DNA of 64,000 nucleotides from Synechococcus sp. WH 7803 (GTDB taxonomy: Bacteria; Cyanobacteriota; Cyanobacteriia; PCC-6307; Cyanobiaceae), in the NCBI GenBank assembly GCA_000063505.1, contig CT971583.1, forward strand, positions 186,001 to 250,000, written 5' to 3'. The position numbers and the translations under genes are program-made. Below the pieces are notes generated by a model, which was given only the letters and a program-made list of their open reading frames with translations, ran no database searches and was not told the origin of the DNA. Positions 40,771 through 49,655 of the stretch are shown here, piece after piece. Position 1 is the stretch's first letter; the number at the start of each line of letters is the position of its first letter.

Positions 40771-43206
40771 TCAGACGTTGCAGGAGCTGCGGCCCAGGCT
40801 CCAGCGCCAGTTGTTGATCTCGGGCGCATCGGTGCCGTGCTCATGGGCATAGGCGCGGTGCTTATGGATCTCGTCTTTCATTTGCTCTTTCACGTGGGCG
40901 GCCCGGGATCCGAGCGATTCCACCCGGTCGATCACATCGATCACCAGGTTGAAGCGGTCGATCTGGTTGCAGATGGCGAGCTCCAGCGGGGTGTTGATGT
41001 TGCCCTGCTCCTTGTAACCACGCACGTGGAAGTTGTTGTGGTTCGGGCGGTTGTAGGTGAGGCGGTGGATCAGCCAGGGATAGCCGTGGAAGTTGAAGAT
41101 CACCGGTTTGTCGGGTGTGAACAGGCTTTCGAAGTCCCGGTCACTGAGGCCGTGGGGGTGGTCCTTCGGGTTGGCCATGGCGAACAGCTTCACCACGTTC
41201 ACGTAGCGAACCTTGAGATGGGGGATTTCTGAACGCAGAATCTCGATCGCCGCCAGGCATTCCTTGGTGGGGATGTCGCCGGCGGAGGCGAGCACCACGT
41301 CGGGCTCGTCCGGATCGATGCCGCAGTTGTCGTTGCAGGCCCACTCCCAGATGCCGGCGCCTTTGGCCACATGGCGGCGGGCCTCATCGAGCGTGAGGTA
41401 CTGCAGATGCTTCTGCTTGTCCGACACGATGATGTTGGCCACATCAGTTTCGGTGAGCGCCTTTTCGGCCACGGCCAGCAGGCTGTTGGCATCGGCCGGC
41501 AGATACACGCGGGTGATGCTGCCCTTCTTGTTGCCGGCCAGATCCATGAAGCCGGGATCCTGGTGGGTGAAGCCGTTGTGGTCCTGACGCCACACGGTGG
41601 AAGAGATCAGGCAATTCCAGGGAGCGATCGGCGCTCTCCAGGGAATCTCCTCGCAGTGCTCCAGCCATTTGCAGTGCTGGTTGTACATCGAGGCCACCAC
41701 GTGGGCGAAGGCCTCGTAGGTGTGGAAGAAGCCGTAGCGGCCGGTGAGCAGGTAGCCATCCATCATTCCCACCAGGGTGTGTTCGGAGAGCATCTCCACC
41801 ACGGCGCCGTCGCGGGACAGCTCGCTGCCGTTGAGGTCTTCAGGCAGGAAGTTCGCCATCCACGCTTTCTTGGTGGTTTCGTACACGGCCTGAAGGCGGT
41901 TGGAGGCCGTTTCGTCCGGGCCGAAGAGGCGATAACCGCCGGGGTTGTTGCTGATCAGATCGCGGATCAGTTCACCCAGGGGGTAGGTGTTCTCCTTCTC
42001 CGTTGTGCCGGGGATCTCCACGGGCACTTCGTAGTTGCGCAGCTCCGGGAAGCGCAGATCCTTGCGCAACACCCCACCGTTGGTGTGGGGGTTGGAACCC
42101 ATGCGCCGGTCTCCTTTGGGGGATAACGCCCGGATCTCTTCGCGCACGGCACCGCTGTCATCAAAGAGCTCCCAGGGGCGGTAGCTCTTCATCCAGTCCT
42201 CCAGCAGCTGCAGGTGATCGGGGTTGGTTTTCACATCGCCGATCGGCACCTGGTGGGAGCGCCAGAAGTTTTCGATCTTCTTGCCGTCGAGTTCCTGCGG
42301 GCCGGTCCAGCCCTTGGGGGAGCGGAGCACGATCATCGGCCAGCGGGGGCGGAAGGCCTCACCGCTGCTGCGGGCCTGCTCCTGGATGGCCCGGATCTCG
42401 AGCACGGCCTGCTCCATGGCCACCGCCATCTTGCGGTGCATCTCCATTGGATCGCAGCCTTCCACGAAGATCGGCGTCCAGCCCAGCCCGCGGAAGAGGC
42501 TGTCCAGCTCTTCGTGGTCGATGCGGCTGAGGATGGTGGGGTTGGCGATCTTGTAGCCGTTGAGGTGCAGCACCGGCAGCACGGCACCGTCTTTGATCGG
42601 GTTGAGGAATTTGTTGATGTGCCAGCTGGTGGCCAAAGGGCCGGTTTCCGCCTCGCCGTCACCGACGCAAGCGACAGTGATTAGCTCCGGGTTGTCGAAC
42701 ACCGATCCAGCCGCATGGGAGAGCACGTAGCCGAGTTCACCACCCTCGTGAATCGAGCCGGGCATCTCCGCGGTGCAGTGGCTGCCGATGTGTCCCGGGA
42801 AGGAGAACATCTTGAAGAACTTCTTCAGGCCGGTTTCGTCCAGCGACTTGTCGGGATAGCGCTCGCTGTAGCTGCCGTCGATGTACACCGGCCCGCGGGC
42901 GCCGGGGGCGCCATGGCCTGGACCAGACATGTAGATCATGTCCAGGTCGTAGGCCTTGATCAGGCGGTTGGCGTGGGTCCAGATGAAGGCCTGGCCTGGG
43001 CTGGAGCCCCAGTGGCCCAGAAGCCGATTCTTGATGTGCTCAGGCCGCAGCGGCTCCCGCAGCAGCGGATTGTCCTGCAGATAGATCATTCCCACCGCCA
43101 GGTAGTTGGCGGCCCGCCAGTAGGCATCAAGGCGCTGCAGTTCGTCGTCCGCTGGCGCCTGAAGGTGTTCAGAGCCTGAGAGATGCAGGAGGGGGGTGAC
43201 CGTCAT
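40771..43206 (-). CDS. xfp: Xylulose-5-phosphate/fructose-6-phosphate phosphoketolase
   Basis: This TPP enzyme splits xylulose-5-P or fructose-6-P with phosphate into acetyl-phosphate and a triose or tetrose phosphate. From ATG 43206 it has 811 residues, the family size. It shows the phosphoketolase signature blocks GHWGSSPGQAFIW, GPGHGAPG and the TPP-binding GDGEAETGPLATSWH. Also present are DGYLLTGRYGFFHTYEAF near the middle and FNFHGYPWLIHRLTY near the end. First gene of the xfp-glgP-ackA run. It diverges from the antiporter gene across 174 bases, where I see no clear promoter boxes. Confidence 0.97.
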   Translation of the reverse strand: MTVTPLLHLSGSEHLQAPADDELQRLDAYWRAANYLAVGMIYLQDNPLLREPLRPEHIKNRLLGHWGSSPGQAFIWTHANRLIKAYDLDMIYMSGPGHGAPGARGPVYIDGSYSERYPDKSLDETGLKKFFKMFSFPGHIGSHCTAEMPGSIHEGGELGYVLSHAAGSVFDNPELITVACVGDGEAETGPLATSWHINKFLNPIKDGAVLPVLHLNGYKIANPTILSRIDHEELDSLFRGLGWTPIFVEGCDPMEMHRKMAVAMEQAVLEIRAIQEQARSSGEAFRPRWPMIVLRSPKGWTGPQELDGKKIENFWRSHQVPIGDVKTNPDHLQLLEDWMKSYRPWELFDDSGAVREEIRALSPKGDRRMGSNPHTNGGVLRKDLRFPELRNYEVPVEIPGTTEKENTYPLGELIRDLISNNPGGYRLFGPDETASNRLQAVYETTKKAWMANFLPEDLNGSELSRDGAVVEMLSEHTLVGMMDGYLLTGRYGFFHTYEAFAHVVASMYNQHCKWLEHCEEIPWRAPIAPWNCLISSTVWRQDHNGFTHQDPGFMDLAGNKKGSITRVYLPADANSLLAVAEKALTETDVANIIVSDKQKHLQYLTLDEARRHVAKGAGIWEWACNDNCGIDPDEPDVVLASAGDIPTKECLAAIEILRSEIPHLKVRYVNVVKLFAMANPKDHPHGLSDRDFESLFTPDKPVIFNFHGYPWLIHRLTYNRPNHNNFHVRGYKEQGNINTPLELAICNQIDRFNLVIDVIDRVESLGSRAAHVKEQMKDEIHKHRAYAHEHGTDAPEINNWRWSLGRSSCNV

Positions 43207-43380
43207 GCGCGCCCGTAGAGCAACTTGGTGGTACGCGGAAGGTAGCCAGCGCAATCAAGGGCGTTCGTTAAGAACCGCACATCCGCACCGTGGCCCATCG
43301 CACGTCGGTTCGGCAGGGGTGCATGCGGTGCAAAACCCCGTTTACGGATAAGGTCCGCGGGAGAGGCCCGTACAAGTCCG

Positions 43381-44775
43381 ATGCTCGCTGCTGCGATGCC
43401 GCCCCTGCTGATGCCCTTGCTTGGGGAAATTTCTGCCCACGATCTTGAAATGGCCGAAACCCTGATCGGGGTGGCCCGTTTCGCCCTGATCTTCGTGGCC
43501 GCGCGCGTGCTGGCGGAGGTGCTGGTGCGCCTTCAGCTGCCCACGATCCTTGGGGAACTGCTCGCCGGGGTGTTGATCGGTGCCTCTGGTTTGCACCTGT
43601 TGGTGCCGCCAGAAACGCAAGTGGAGCTCAGCAATGGGGTGATCAGCCTGGTGAGCGGCCTGGTGAATGTCCCCCCGGATGCTGTGCCGGAGATCTACAA
43701 CGAGAGCTTCCCCTCGCTGGAAGCGGTGGCCGAGCTCGGGCTTTACGCCCTGCTCTTTCTCACCGGCCTGGAGAGTGAACTGGAGGAGCTGATCGCCGTT
43801 GGCGCCCAGGCGTTCACCGTGGCTGTGGCGGGTGTGGTGCTCCCCTTTGCCTTTGGCACCTGGGGACTGATGGCCATCTTCCATGTGGATGCCATTCCGG
43901 CGATCTTTGCCGGCGCCTCGATGACGGCCACGAGCATCGGCATCACGGCCAGCGTGTTCGGTGAACTGGGCTTCCTCAAAACCCGGGAGGGGCAGATTGT
44001 GATCGGTGCGGCCGTGCTCGACGACATCCTCGGCATCGTGATCCTGGCCGTGGTGGTGGCTCTGGCCTCCGGCGGCAACCTGGAAATCGGCCCGATCGTG
44101 AAGCTCGTGGCTGCGGCGGCAGTGTTCGTGGTGGCTGCCATTGGCCTCAGCCGCACCGCCGCTCCGGCCTTCGATTGGATGATCGACAAGCTCAAGGCAC
44201 CCGGTGAGGTGCTGGTTGCGTCGTTTGTGATCCTGGCCCTGAGCTGCTTCACCGCCACGGCCATCGGCCTTGAAGCTGCTCTCGGCGCGTTCGCGGCAGG
44301 TCTGATTCTCAGCAGCTCCAAACACAATCACGCCATTCAGCAGGCGGTGCTGCCGATCGTGACCCTGTTCGCCACCATCTTCTTTGTGCTGGTGGGCGCC
44401 GGTATGGATCTTTCGGTGATCAATCCGTCTGACCCCTCCAGCCGCACGGCGCTGGTGGTCGCTGGCTTCCTGTTTGTGGTTGCTGTGATCGGCAAGATTG
44501 CCGCCGGCTGGGCCTTCCTCAGCAAGCAGCCCACCCGCCGCTTGGTGGTGGGTCTGGGGATGATGCCCCGCGGCGAAGTGGGCCTGATCTTCCTGGGTCT
44601 GGGCACTAGCGCCAAGCTGCTGTCCCCCTCGCTGGAGGCCGCCATCCTCTTAATGGTGATCGGCACCACCTTCCTGGCGCCGGTGCTGCTGCGCCTCGTG
44701 CTCGGGGGCAATAAGCCCGATGACGACGACAGCGTCAGCGATGACGTGGCTGCCGAGCCGGTGGGCCTGCTCTAA
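43381..44775 (+). CDS. CPA2-type cation/H+ antiporter
   Basis: The 464-residue protein has about 12 membrane segments. Family motifs include RLQLPTILGELLAGVLIG near the N-terminus, LFLTGLESELEEL, the paired acidic ion site in AAVLDDILGIVILAVVV, and ALGAFAAGLILSSS. It resembles cyanobacterial NhaS3 and Kef-like exchangers. It ends in an acidic cytoplasmic tail (KPDDDDSVSDD). Ion choice (Na+ or K+) is not decidable. ATGs at 43396 and 43411 are alternative starts. It overlaps the convergent small membrane gene by 4 bases. Confidence 0.93.
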   Translation: MLAAAMPPLLMPLLGEISAHDLEMAETLIGVARFALIFVAARVLAEVLVRLQLPTILGELLAGVLIGASGLHLLVPPETQVELSNGVISLVSGLVNVPPDAVPEIYNESFPSLEAVAELGLYALLFLTGLESELEELIAVGAQAFTVAVAGVVLPFAFGTWGLMAIFHVDAIPAIFAGASMTATSIGITASVFGELGFLKTREGQIVIGAAVLDDILGIVILAVVVALASGGNLEIGPIVKLVAAAAVFVVAAIGLSRTAAPAFDWMIDKLKAPGEVLVASFVILALSCFTATAIGLEAALGAFAAGLILSSSKHNHAIQQAVLPIVTLFATIFFVLVGAGMDLSVINPSDPSSRTALVVAGFLFVVAVIGKIAAGWAFLSKQPTRRLVVGLGMMPRGEVGLIFLGLGTSAKLLSPSLEAAILLMVIGTTFLAPVLLRLVLGGNKPDDDDSVSDDVAAEPVGLL

Positions 44776-45077
44776 CGCCGGGCCAGGCTGATAAACAACC
44801 CCCAACCGATGCTGATCAACGCCAGGCTGGAGGCCCAGCCTGGTCCGAGGGCCCAGGCCAGGATCAGCTGCGTTACCACTCCCACGGCCAAGGCCAGGAG
44901 CAGGCTGCTGATCACGAGGGCGGCCTGACGCCACGATTCATTCAGCGGGCCCCCTTCCAGGCTCGCTTCAAACCGGCTCAAGGGTCCGCTGAGCGGAAGG
45001 TAGAGGGCCAACGCCCAGAACAATCCACCGCTGAGGGTGGCTCCCTGAAGCAATGGGCTGACGCTGTCGTCGTACAT
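44772..45077 (-). CDS. Small membrane protein, possibly DUF3082
   Basis: From ATG 45077 the product has 101 residues with three hydrophobic segments (GATLSGGLFWALALYLPLSG, ALVISSLLLALAVGVVTQLI and SLALISIGWGLFISL). The layout recalls the cyanobacterial DUF3082 group, but the match is from memory. The open frame extends upstream, antisense to the hydrolase gene, and that part is not membrane-like. It is divergent from the hydrolase gene. Confidence 0.72.
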   Translation of the reverse strand: MYDDSVSPLLQGATLSGGLFWALALYLPLSGPLSRFEASLEGGPLNESWRQAALVISSLLLALAVGVVTQLILAWALGPGWASSLALISIGWGLFISLARR

Positions 45078-45147
45078 CGCAGGTCTGGCGGCCCGGTGGA
45101 CCACCGCAAGAACGGGATGCCTAGCATCGCGGCCCGAAGCGGTAGGT

Positions 45148-46080
45148 GTGGTGAGCAACGACCAGGCAGCGTGGTGGCAGTTCCGGGGCCATGCCGTGCA
45201 CGGTCTGTGCGCGGGTGACGACCCGGCCCAGAACCCCCAGGTGAAGGAGCGCCCTGCCCTGCTCTTGGTGCATGGTTTCGGTGCCTCCACGGATCACTGG
45301 CGGCACAACATTCCTGTGCTGGCTCAGACCCATGAAGTGCATGCCGTGGATCTGCTCGGGTTCGGACGCAGCGCCAAACCCGCAGCACTCAGCTATGGCG
45401 GTGCGCTCTGGCGCGATCAGCTGGTGGCGTATGTGCAGGAGCGCATTGGCCGCCCCACGGTGATCGCCGGCAATTCCCTGGGGGGCTTTGCCGCCTTGGC
45501 GGCCGGTGCCGCGCTTGGAGACCAGGCCGCTGGGGTGGTGCTGCTCAATGCCGCAGGTCCCTTCAGCGACGAACAGACCGCCAGCCCGGGGGGGTGGGGG
45601 GCGATCGCCCGGCGCACCATCGGTTCTGCCTTGCTGAAGAGTCCGGTGCTGCAGCGGTTGTTGTTTGAAAATCTGCGTCGGCCCGCCACCATCCGCCGCA
45701 CCCTGAGGCAGGTGTACATCGACAAGACCAATGTGGATGATTGGCTCGTGGAGTCGATCCGCCGCCCGTCGCTGGATCCGGGAGCCTTCGGGGTGTTCCG
45801 CACCGTGTTCGACATCCCTCGCGGCCAGCCCCTCGATGAGCTGTTTGCCCACCTGCAGGCGCCGTTGCTGCTGCTGTGGGGGATCCGCGATCCCTGGATC
45901 AATGCCGCCGGACGGCGCTCGAGCTTCCAGCGCCATGCTCCGGAGAACACCACCGAAGTGGTGCTCGACGCCGGCCATTGCCCCCACGATGAGGTTCCCG
46001 ATCAGGTGAACCGGGCCTTGCTGGACTGGCTGGCAGCCCGTGTTGGCGAGAACACCTTGGATCCGCAGCCAGCCCGGTAA
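45148..46080 (+). CDS. Alpha/beta-hydrolase
   Basis: The 310-residue protein starts at one of two adjacent GTGs (45148 or 45151). The fold is clear: LLLVHGFGASTDHW (oxyanion region), nucleophile elbow GNSLGGFAAL, acid-bearing LLWGIRDPWI and catalytic His in DAGHCPHDEVP. Cyanobacterial proteins of this type are often near plastid pheophytinase-like or esterase groups, but the substrate is not determined. Aldose epimerase follows after 36 bases on the same strand. Confidence 0.88.
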   Translation: MVSNDQAAWWQFRGHAVHGLCAGDDPAQNPQVKERPALLLVHGFGASTDHWRHNIPVLAQTHEVHAVDLLGFGRSAKPAALSYGGALWRDQLVAYVQERIGRPTVIAGNSLGGFAALAAGAALGDQAAGVVLLNAAGPFSDEQTASPGGWGAIARRTIGSALLKSPVLQRLLFENLRRPATIRRTLRQVYIDKTNVDDWLVESIRRPSLDPGAFGVFRTVFDIPRGQPLDELFAHLQAPLLLLWGIRDPWINAAGRRSSFQRHAPENTTEVVLDAGHCPHDEVPDQVNRALLDWLAARVGENTLDPQPAR

Positions 46081-46116
46081 TTTCCGGCCAATCTTGGGTG
46101 TGCAAGTCCTGTGGCC

Positions 46117-46974
46117 ATGACCTTTCGCCAGCAGTCCGCTCCCTACGCCCACTGGGAGTATGTGCATCCCAGCAGTGGCGATCGTTTGCGCATCGTGCCG
46201 GAGCGCGGCGGTTTGGTGAGTGAGTGGCTCTGCAACGGCCGCGAAGTGCTCTATTTCGATCAGGAGCGCTACGCCGACCCTGCCAAGAGCATCCGCGGCG
46301 GCATTCCCGTGTTGTTCCCCATCTGCGGCAACCTGCCCGACGACAGCCTTCCTCTGGCCAGCGGCACTTACACCCTCAAGCAGCACGGTTTTGCCCGCAA
46401 CCTTCCCTGGACGATCGAGCTGCTCGACGATCAAAGTGGTGTGCGGCTCAGCCTTGTCGATACGGCTGACACCCGCGCGGCCTATCCCTTCGCCTTCCGG
46501 GTGCAAATGGACGTGCGCCCTGTGGCCTCAGCGCTGGAGATCGTGACCACGGTCACGAACACGTCGGCGGAAGGCGGCGAAGCCATGCCCTTCAGCTTCG
46601 GTCTGCACCCGTATTTCAACGTGACCGATCTGGCCCGCACCACACTCGAGGGACTGGCGCCTCGCTGCCTCAATCACCTGGAGATGGCCGATGCCGAGAC
46701 GGCCTCCCAGCTCAGCCGTCTGCCGGACGGCGTGGACTTCCTCACCCGTCCTGCCGGGCCGGTGACCCTGGTGGACACCGCGGCTGCCACCCGACTGCAG
46801 CTCCAGCACCACGAACCGATGGACCTCACAGTGGTGTGGACCGAACCCCCCCGCCCGATGGTGTGCCTTGAACCCTGGACGGGGCCGCGCCAATCCCTGA
46901 TCAGTGGCGATCGCAAGCTGGAGCTCAACGCCGGCCAGAGCACCACTCTCACCTGCCGCTACGCGCTGAGCTGA
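46117..46974 (+). CDS. Aldose 1-epimerase / hexose-6-phosphate mutarotase family protein
   Basis: From ATG 46117 it has 285 residues; a GTG at 46111 would add two. The galactose-mutarotase-like beta fold is indicated by SIRGGIPVLFPICGNLPDD, LKQHGFARNLPW (catalytic His region), FSFGLHPYFNV and VCLEPWTGPRQ. Such enzymes equilibrate alpha and beta anomers of sugars or sugar phosphates. It converges with glcE, 7 bases apart. Confidence 0.9.
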   Translation: MTFRQQSAPYAHWEYVHPSSGDRLRIVPERGGLVSEWLCNGREVLYFDQERYADPAKSIRGGIPVLFPICGNLPDDSLPLASGTYTLKQHGFARNLPWTIELLDDQSGVRLSLVDTADTRAAYPFAFRVQMDVRPVASALEIVTTVTNTSAEGGEAMPFSFGLHPYFNVTDLARTTLEGLAPRCLNHLEMADAETASQLSRLPDGVDFLTRPAGPVTLVDTAAATRLQLQHHEPMDLTVVWTEPPRPMVCLEPWTGPRQSLISGDRKLELNAGQSTTLTCRYALS

Positions 46975-46981
46975 GAACGTC

Positions 46982-48187
46982 TCAGCTAAGGGGTGTGGCC
47001 ACCCCTGGCAGGCGGCCTCGCGCCAGTTGCAGTCTGGGGTCGAACTGTCTTTTCACGGCCTCGATCAGGGGGCGGGAGGGAGCATCCAACCAGGCCTCGA
47101 GCTCTGGCTGGTGCTCCGCCCCTGACGGTTGAATCAGCACCGTGAGCTCGCCTCCAAGGTCGCTCACGTGCCGGCGCAAGGCTGCGATCGCGTAGGCGGG
47201 GGTGGCTTGACCTTGCACCTGCCAGGCATCACCGCTGCCCCGTCCGGCACTGAGGCGCCAACACCAGCCTGGGAGTTGTTGGCAGCTGGCACTGGCCAGC
47301 AGTTCGGCGCAACGGGCTGGCGGCAGGTTGAGGCGCAGCAACCAGGCTGGATCGCATCCGGGAGCGATCGGATCAGGCAGCGGATCGCTCCAGCTCTGGC
47401 GCTCGCTGGCGAGGTGCAGCGCACCAGCCAAGGCTTCGATCTGATGGAGCTGGTCGTGCACAGCGGCATCACTGATGCTGGCCACTCCCAAGCGCAGGCA
47501 GCAGCCCTCAGCCTCGTTCTGGTCCCAGTCGATCCAGTCGGGTGTGAAGCCTCCCGCCACTACCGCCTGCCGCAGTGGCTCGAGGGCGGAGGGCTCTCCT
47601 CGCACCAGCAACTGGCCTCGCGCTCTGCGGATCGGCTGCACCCGCAAGGTCACCCCGGTGATCAGCGCCAGGCTGCCCCAGCTGCCGCAGAGCAGCCGCA
47701 TCAGGTCGTAGCCGGCCACGTTTTTCACAACCCGCCCGCCAGCCTTGGCGGCAACGCCATCGCTGCGCATCAGGCTGATGCCGATCAGTTGATCGCGCAC
47801 TCCCAGATGGCGCTGGCGCAAACTGCCCGAGAGTCCTCGGGCCACCAGGCCGCCCACCGTTCCGGCGCTGCTCCCCAGGTCCGCTGCCGTGCCCCAGGGC
47901 CAGTCCACCGGCAGCCACTGCCCGCGCTCGGCCAGGGCGTGCTGAAGATCGGCCAGGGGCAGCCCGGCCTCCACGGAGATCGTGAGGTCATCCACGGCGT
48001 GGTCAACGATTCCGTTCAAGCGGCGGGTGCTGATGGCCGGTCCGGCCTGCTGCAGTGGCGCTCCCCAGTGCAGGCGGGTTCCCAGCCCCGCCGGCGTCCA
48101 GGGACGGCCACTGGCATGCAGGTCGCGCACCAGGGCGCTCAGCTCGGCTTCGCTCTGCGGTTGCAGCAGCGTGTCGGAGTGGGCCAC
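46982..48187 (-). CDS. glcE: Glycolate oxidase FAD-binding subunit GlcE
   Basis: GlcE pairs with GlcD and GlcF to oxidise glycolate to glyoxylate in photorespiration. The FAD-binding type-4 domain shows WTPAGLGTRLHWG, ISVEAGLPLADLQHALAERG and SSAGTVGGLVARG, with VVKNVAGYDLMRLLCGSWG later. I use GTG 48187 (401 residues); ATG 48238 would give 418 and overlap the divergent kinase start by two bases. A 765-residue open frame reaching to 49279 is antisense to that kinase and is not real. No glcD is in the window. Confidence 0.88.
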   Translation of the reverse strand: MAHSDTLLQPQSEAELSALVRDLHASGRPWTPAGLGTRLHWGAPLQQAGPAISTRRLNGIVDHAVDDLTISVEAGLPLADLQHALAERGQWLPVDWPWGTAADLGSSAGTVGGLVARGLSGSLRQRHLGVRDQLIGISLMRSDGVAAKAGGRVVKNVAGYDLMRLLCGSWGSLALITGVTLRVQPIRRARGQLLVRGEPSALEPLRQAVVAGGFTPDWIDWDQNEAEGCCLRLGVASISDAAVHDQLHQIEALAGALHLASERQSWSDPLPDPIAPGCDPAWLLRLNLPPARCAELLASASCQQLPGWCWRLSAGRGSGDAWQVQGQATPAYAIAALRRHVSDLGGELTVLIQPSGAEHQPELEAWLDAPSRPLIEAVKRQFDPRLQLARGRLPGVATPLS

Positions 48188-48236
48188 TGGTGCTGAATCA
48201 GTGATGGTCGGATCCGTTGCGCGCCATGATCGTGCC

Positions 48237-49655
48237 ATGACCATCGTTGTGATCGACGACGATCCCACCGGGTCGCAAACGGTGCACAGCTGTCCGTTGT
48301 TGCTGCGTTGGGATGTGGACAGCCTGCGCCGGGGGCTGCGCCATCGCTCGCCGCTGCTGTTTGTGCTGGCCAACACCCGTGCCCTCGGCCCAGAGGCGGC
48401 AGCTGAGCGCAACCGGGAGATCTTGAGCGCTCTGCACCAGGCTCTGGAGGCCGAGGGCATCCCCGAGTCCCAGCTGCTGCTGGTGAGTCGGGGCGATTCC
48501 ACCCTGCGCGGGCATGGCGTGCTCGAACCAACCGTGCTCGCCGACGCGTTGGCAGCCCGTTTCGGGCCCGTGGATGCCACCTTGCATGTGCCGGCCTTCC
48601 TGCCCGGGGGGCGCACCACCGTGGATGGGGTGCATCTGCTGCATGGCGAACCGGTGCACACCACGGCCTTCGCCCAAGACCGAAGCTTCGGCTTCAGCAC
48701 CAGTGCTCTCGATGCCTGGCTGGAAGAAAAGAGCGGGGGAACGATTCCGGCGCAAGCGGTGCGGCGGCTGGGGGGAGACCTGCTCGATCGGGCCGCTGAT
48801 GCACCCTCCGCAGGGGCTGAGGAGTTGCTGGCTTGGTTGCAGGCGCTGCAGGGCAACGTGTCGGTGGTGGTAGATGCGGAGCGCCCCGAGCAGCTGGATG
48901 CCCTCGGCGCTGCGGTGCGCCGGTTGCAGGGGCGCAAGCGTTTGTTGTTCCGCGCCGCTGCCAGCCTGATCAATGGGCTGGTGAATGCTGGCGAGGAGCC
49001 CCTGGGGCCCCAGCCCCTGTCTGCGCCTGCGCTGGCCAATCTGCGTTGCCGGGATTCAAGGGGCGTGGCCTTGCCCGGTCTGGTGCTGGTGGGGTCCCAT
49101 GTGCCCCTGGCCGATGCGCAGGTGGCCGAGCTGCTCAAGGATGGCCGATGCGCCGGCCTGGAGCTTCCCGTGGCTCGGATTGCTCGGGTGCTGGAGGGGG
49201 GCACGCCGGATCTGCTGCTGGCTGATCTTGAGCAGGAGTGGGGGGAGCACCTCCAGGGCTGTCTGGCCCAGGGACGCACACCGGTGCTTTACACCAGCCG
49301 TGGTGAACTCACGTTCGGCGAGGGCGCTTCCGCTCAGCGCCGGCGCCTTCAGTTTGGTCTGTCCCTGGCCCAGCTCACCGCCAGGCTGGTGGCGGCATGC
49401 GCACCGCAGTTGGGTTATGTGATCAGCAAGGGCGGCATCACCACCGGCACCCTGCTGGCGGAGGGGCTGGCGTTGGATGCCGTCCAGCTCGAAGGCCAGT
49501 TGCTGCCTGGGTTGTCGTTGGTGCGGCCTTGGGTGCCTGCAGGGTTGCCCTGGCATGACCTGCCGATCGTGACCTTCCCGGGAAATCTGGGGGACCGCAA
49601 CACCCTGGCGCAGGCTTGGCGCTTGATGGAGGCGGGTTCAGGCGGCGTCGGCTGA
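48237..49655 (+). CDS. Four-carbon acid sugar kinase family protein (DUF1537)
   Basis: The 472-residue protein has the N-terminal domain with VVIDDDPTGSQTVHS, VLANTRAL and SRGDSTLRGH, and the C-terminal nucleotide-binding domain with LVLVGSHVP and SKGGITTGTLL. Characterised relatives phosphorylate D-threonate, D-erythronate or similar four-carbon acids. It lies between glcE and glcF, which are on the other strand: it diverges from glcE and its 3' end overlaps glcF by 18 bases. The link to acid-sugar or glycolate salvage is suggested by position only. Confidence 0.88.
   Translation: MTIVVIDDDPTGSQTVHSCPLLLRWDVDSLRRGLRHRSPLLFVLANTRALGPEAAAERNREILSALHQALEAEGIPESQLLLVSRGDSTLRGHGVLEPTVLADALAARFGPVDATLHVPAFLPGGRTTVDGVHLLHGEPVHTTAFAQDRSFGFSTSALDAWLEEKSGGTIPAQAVRRLGGDLLDRAADAPSAGAEELLAWLQALQGNVSVVVDAERPEQLDALGAAVRRLQGRKRLLFRAAASLINGLVNAGEEPLGPQPLSAPALANLRCRDSRGVALPGLVLVGSHVPLADAQVAELLKDGRCAGLELPVARIARVLEGGTPDLLLADLEQEWGEHLQGCLAQGRTPVLYTSRGELTFGEGASAQRRRLQFGLSLAQLTARLVAACAPQLGYVISKGGITTGTLLAEGLALDAVQLEGQLLPGLSLVRPWVPAGLPWHDLPIVTFPGNLGDRNTLAQAWRLMEAGSGGVG

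Noticed and set aside
46982-49279. A 765-residue minus-strand open frame
   Set aside because: Only the 3' part (to about 48187) is GlcE. The upstream part is antisense to the acid sugar kinase and reads as low-complexity Arg/Ser/Ala sequence.
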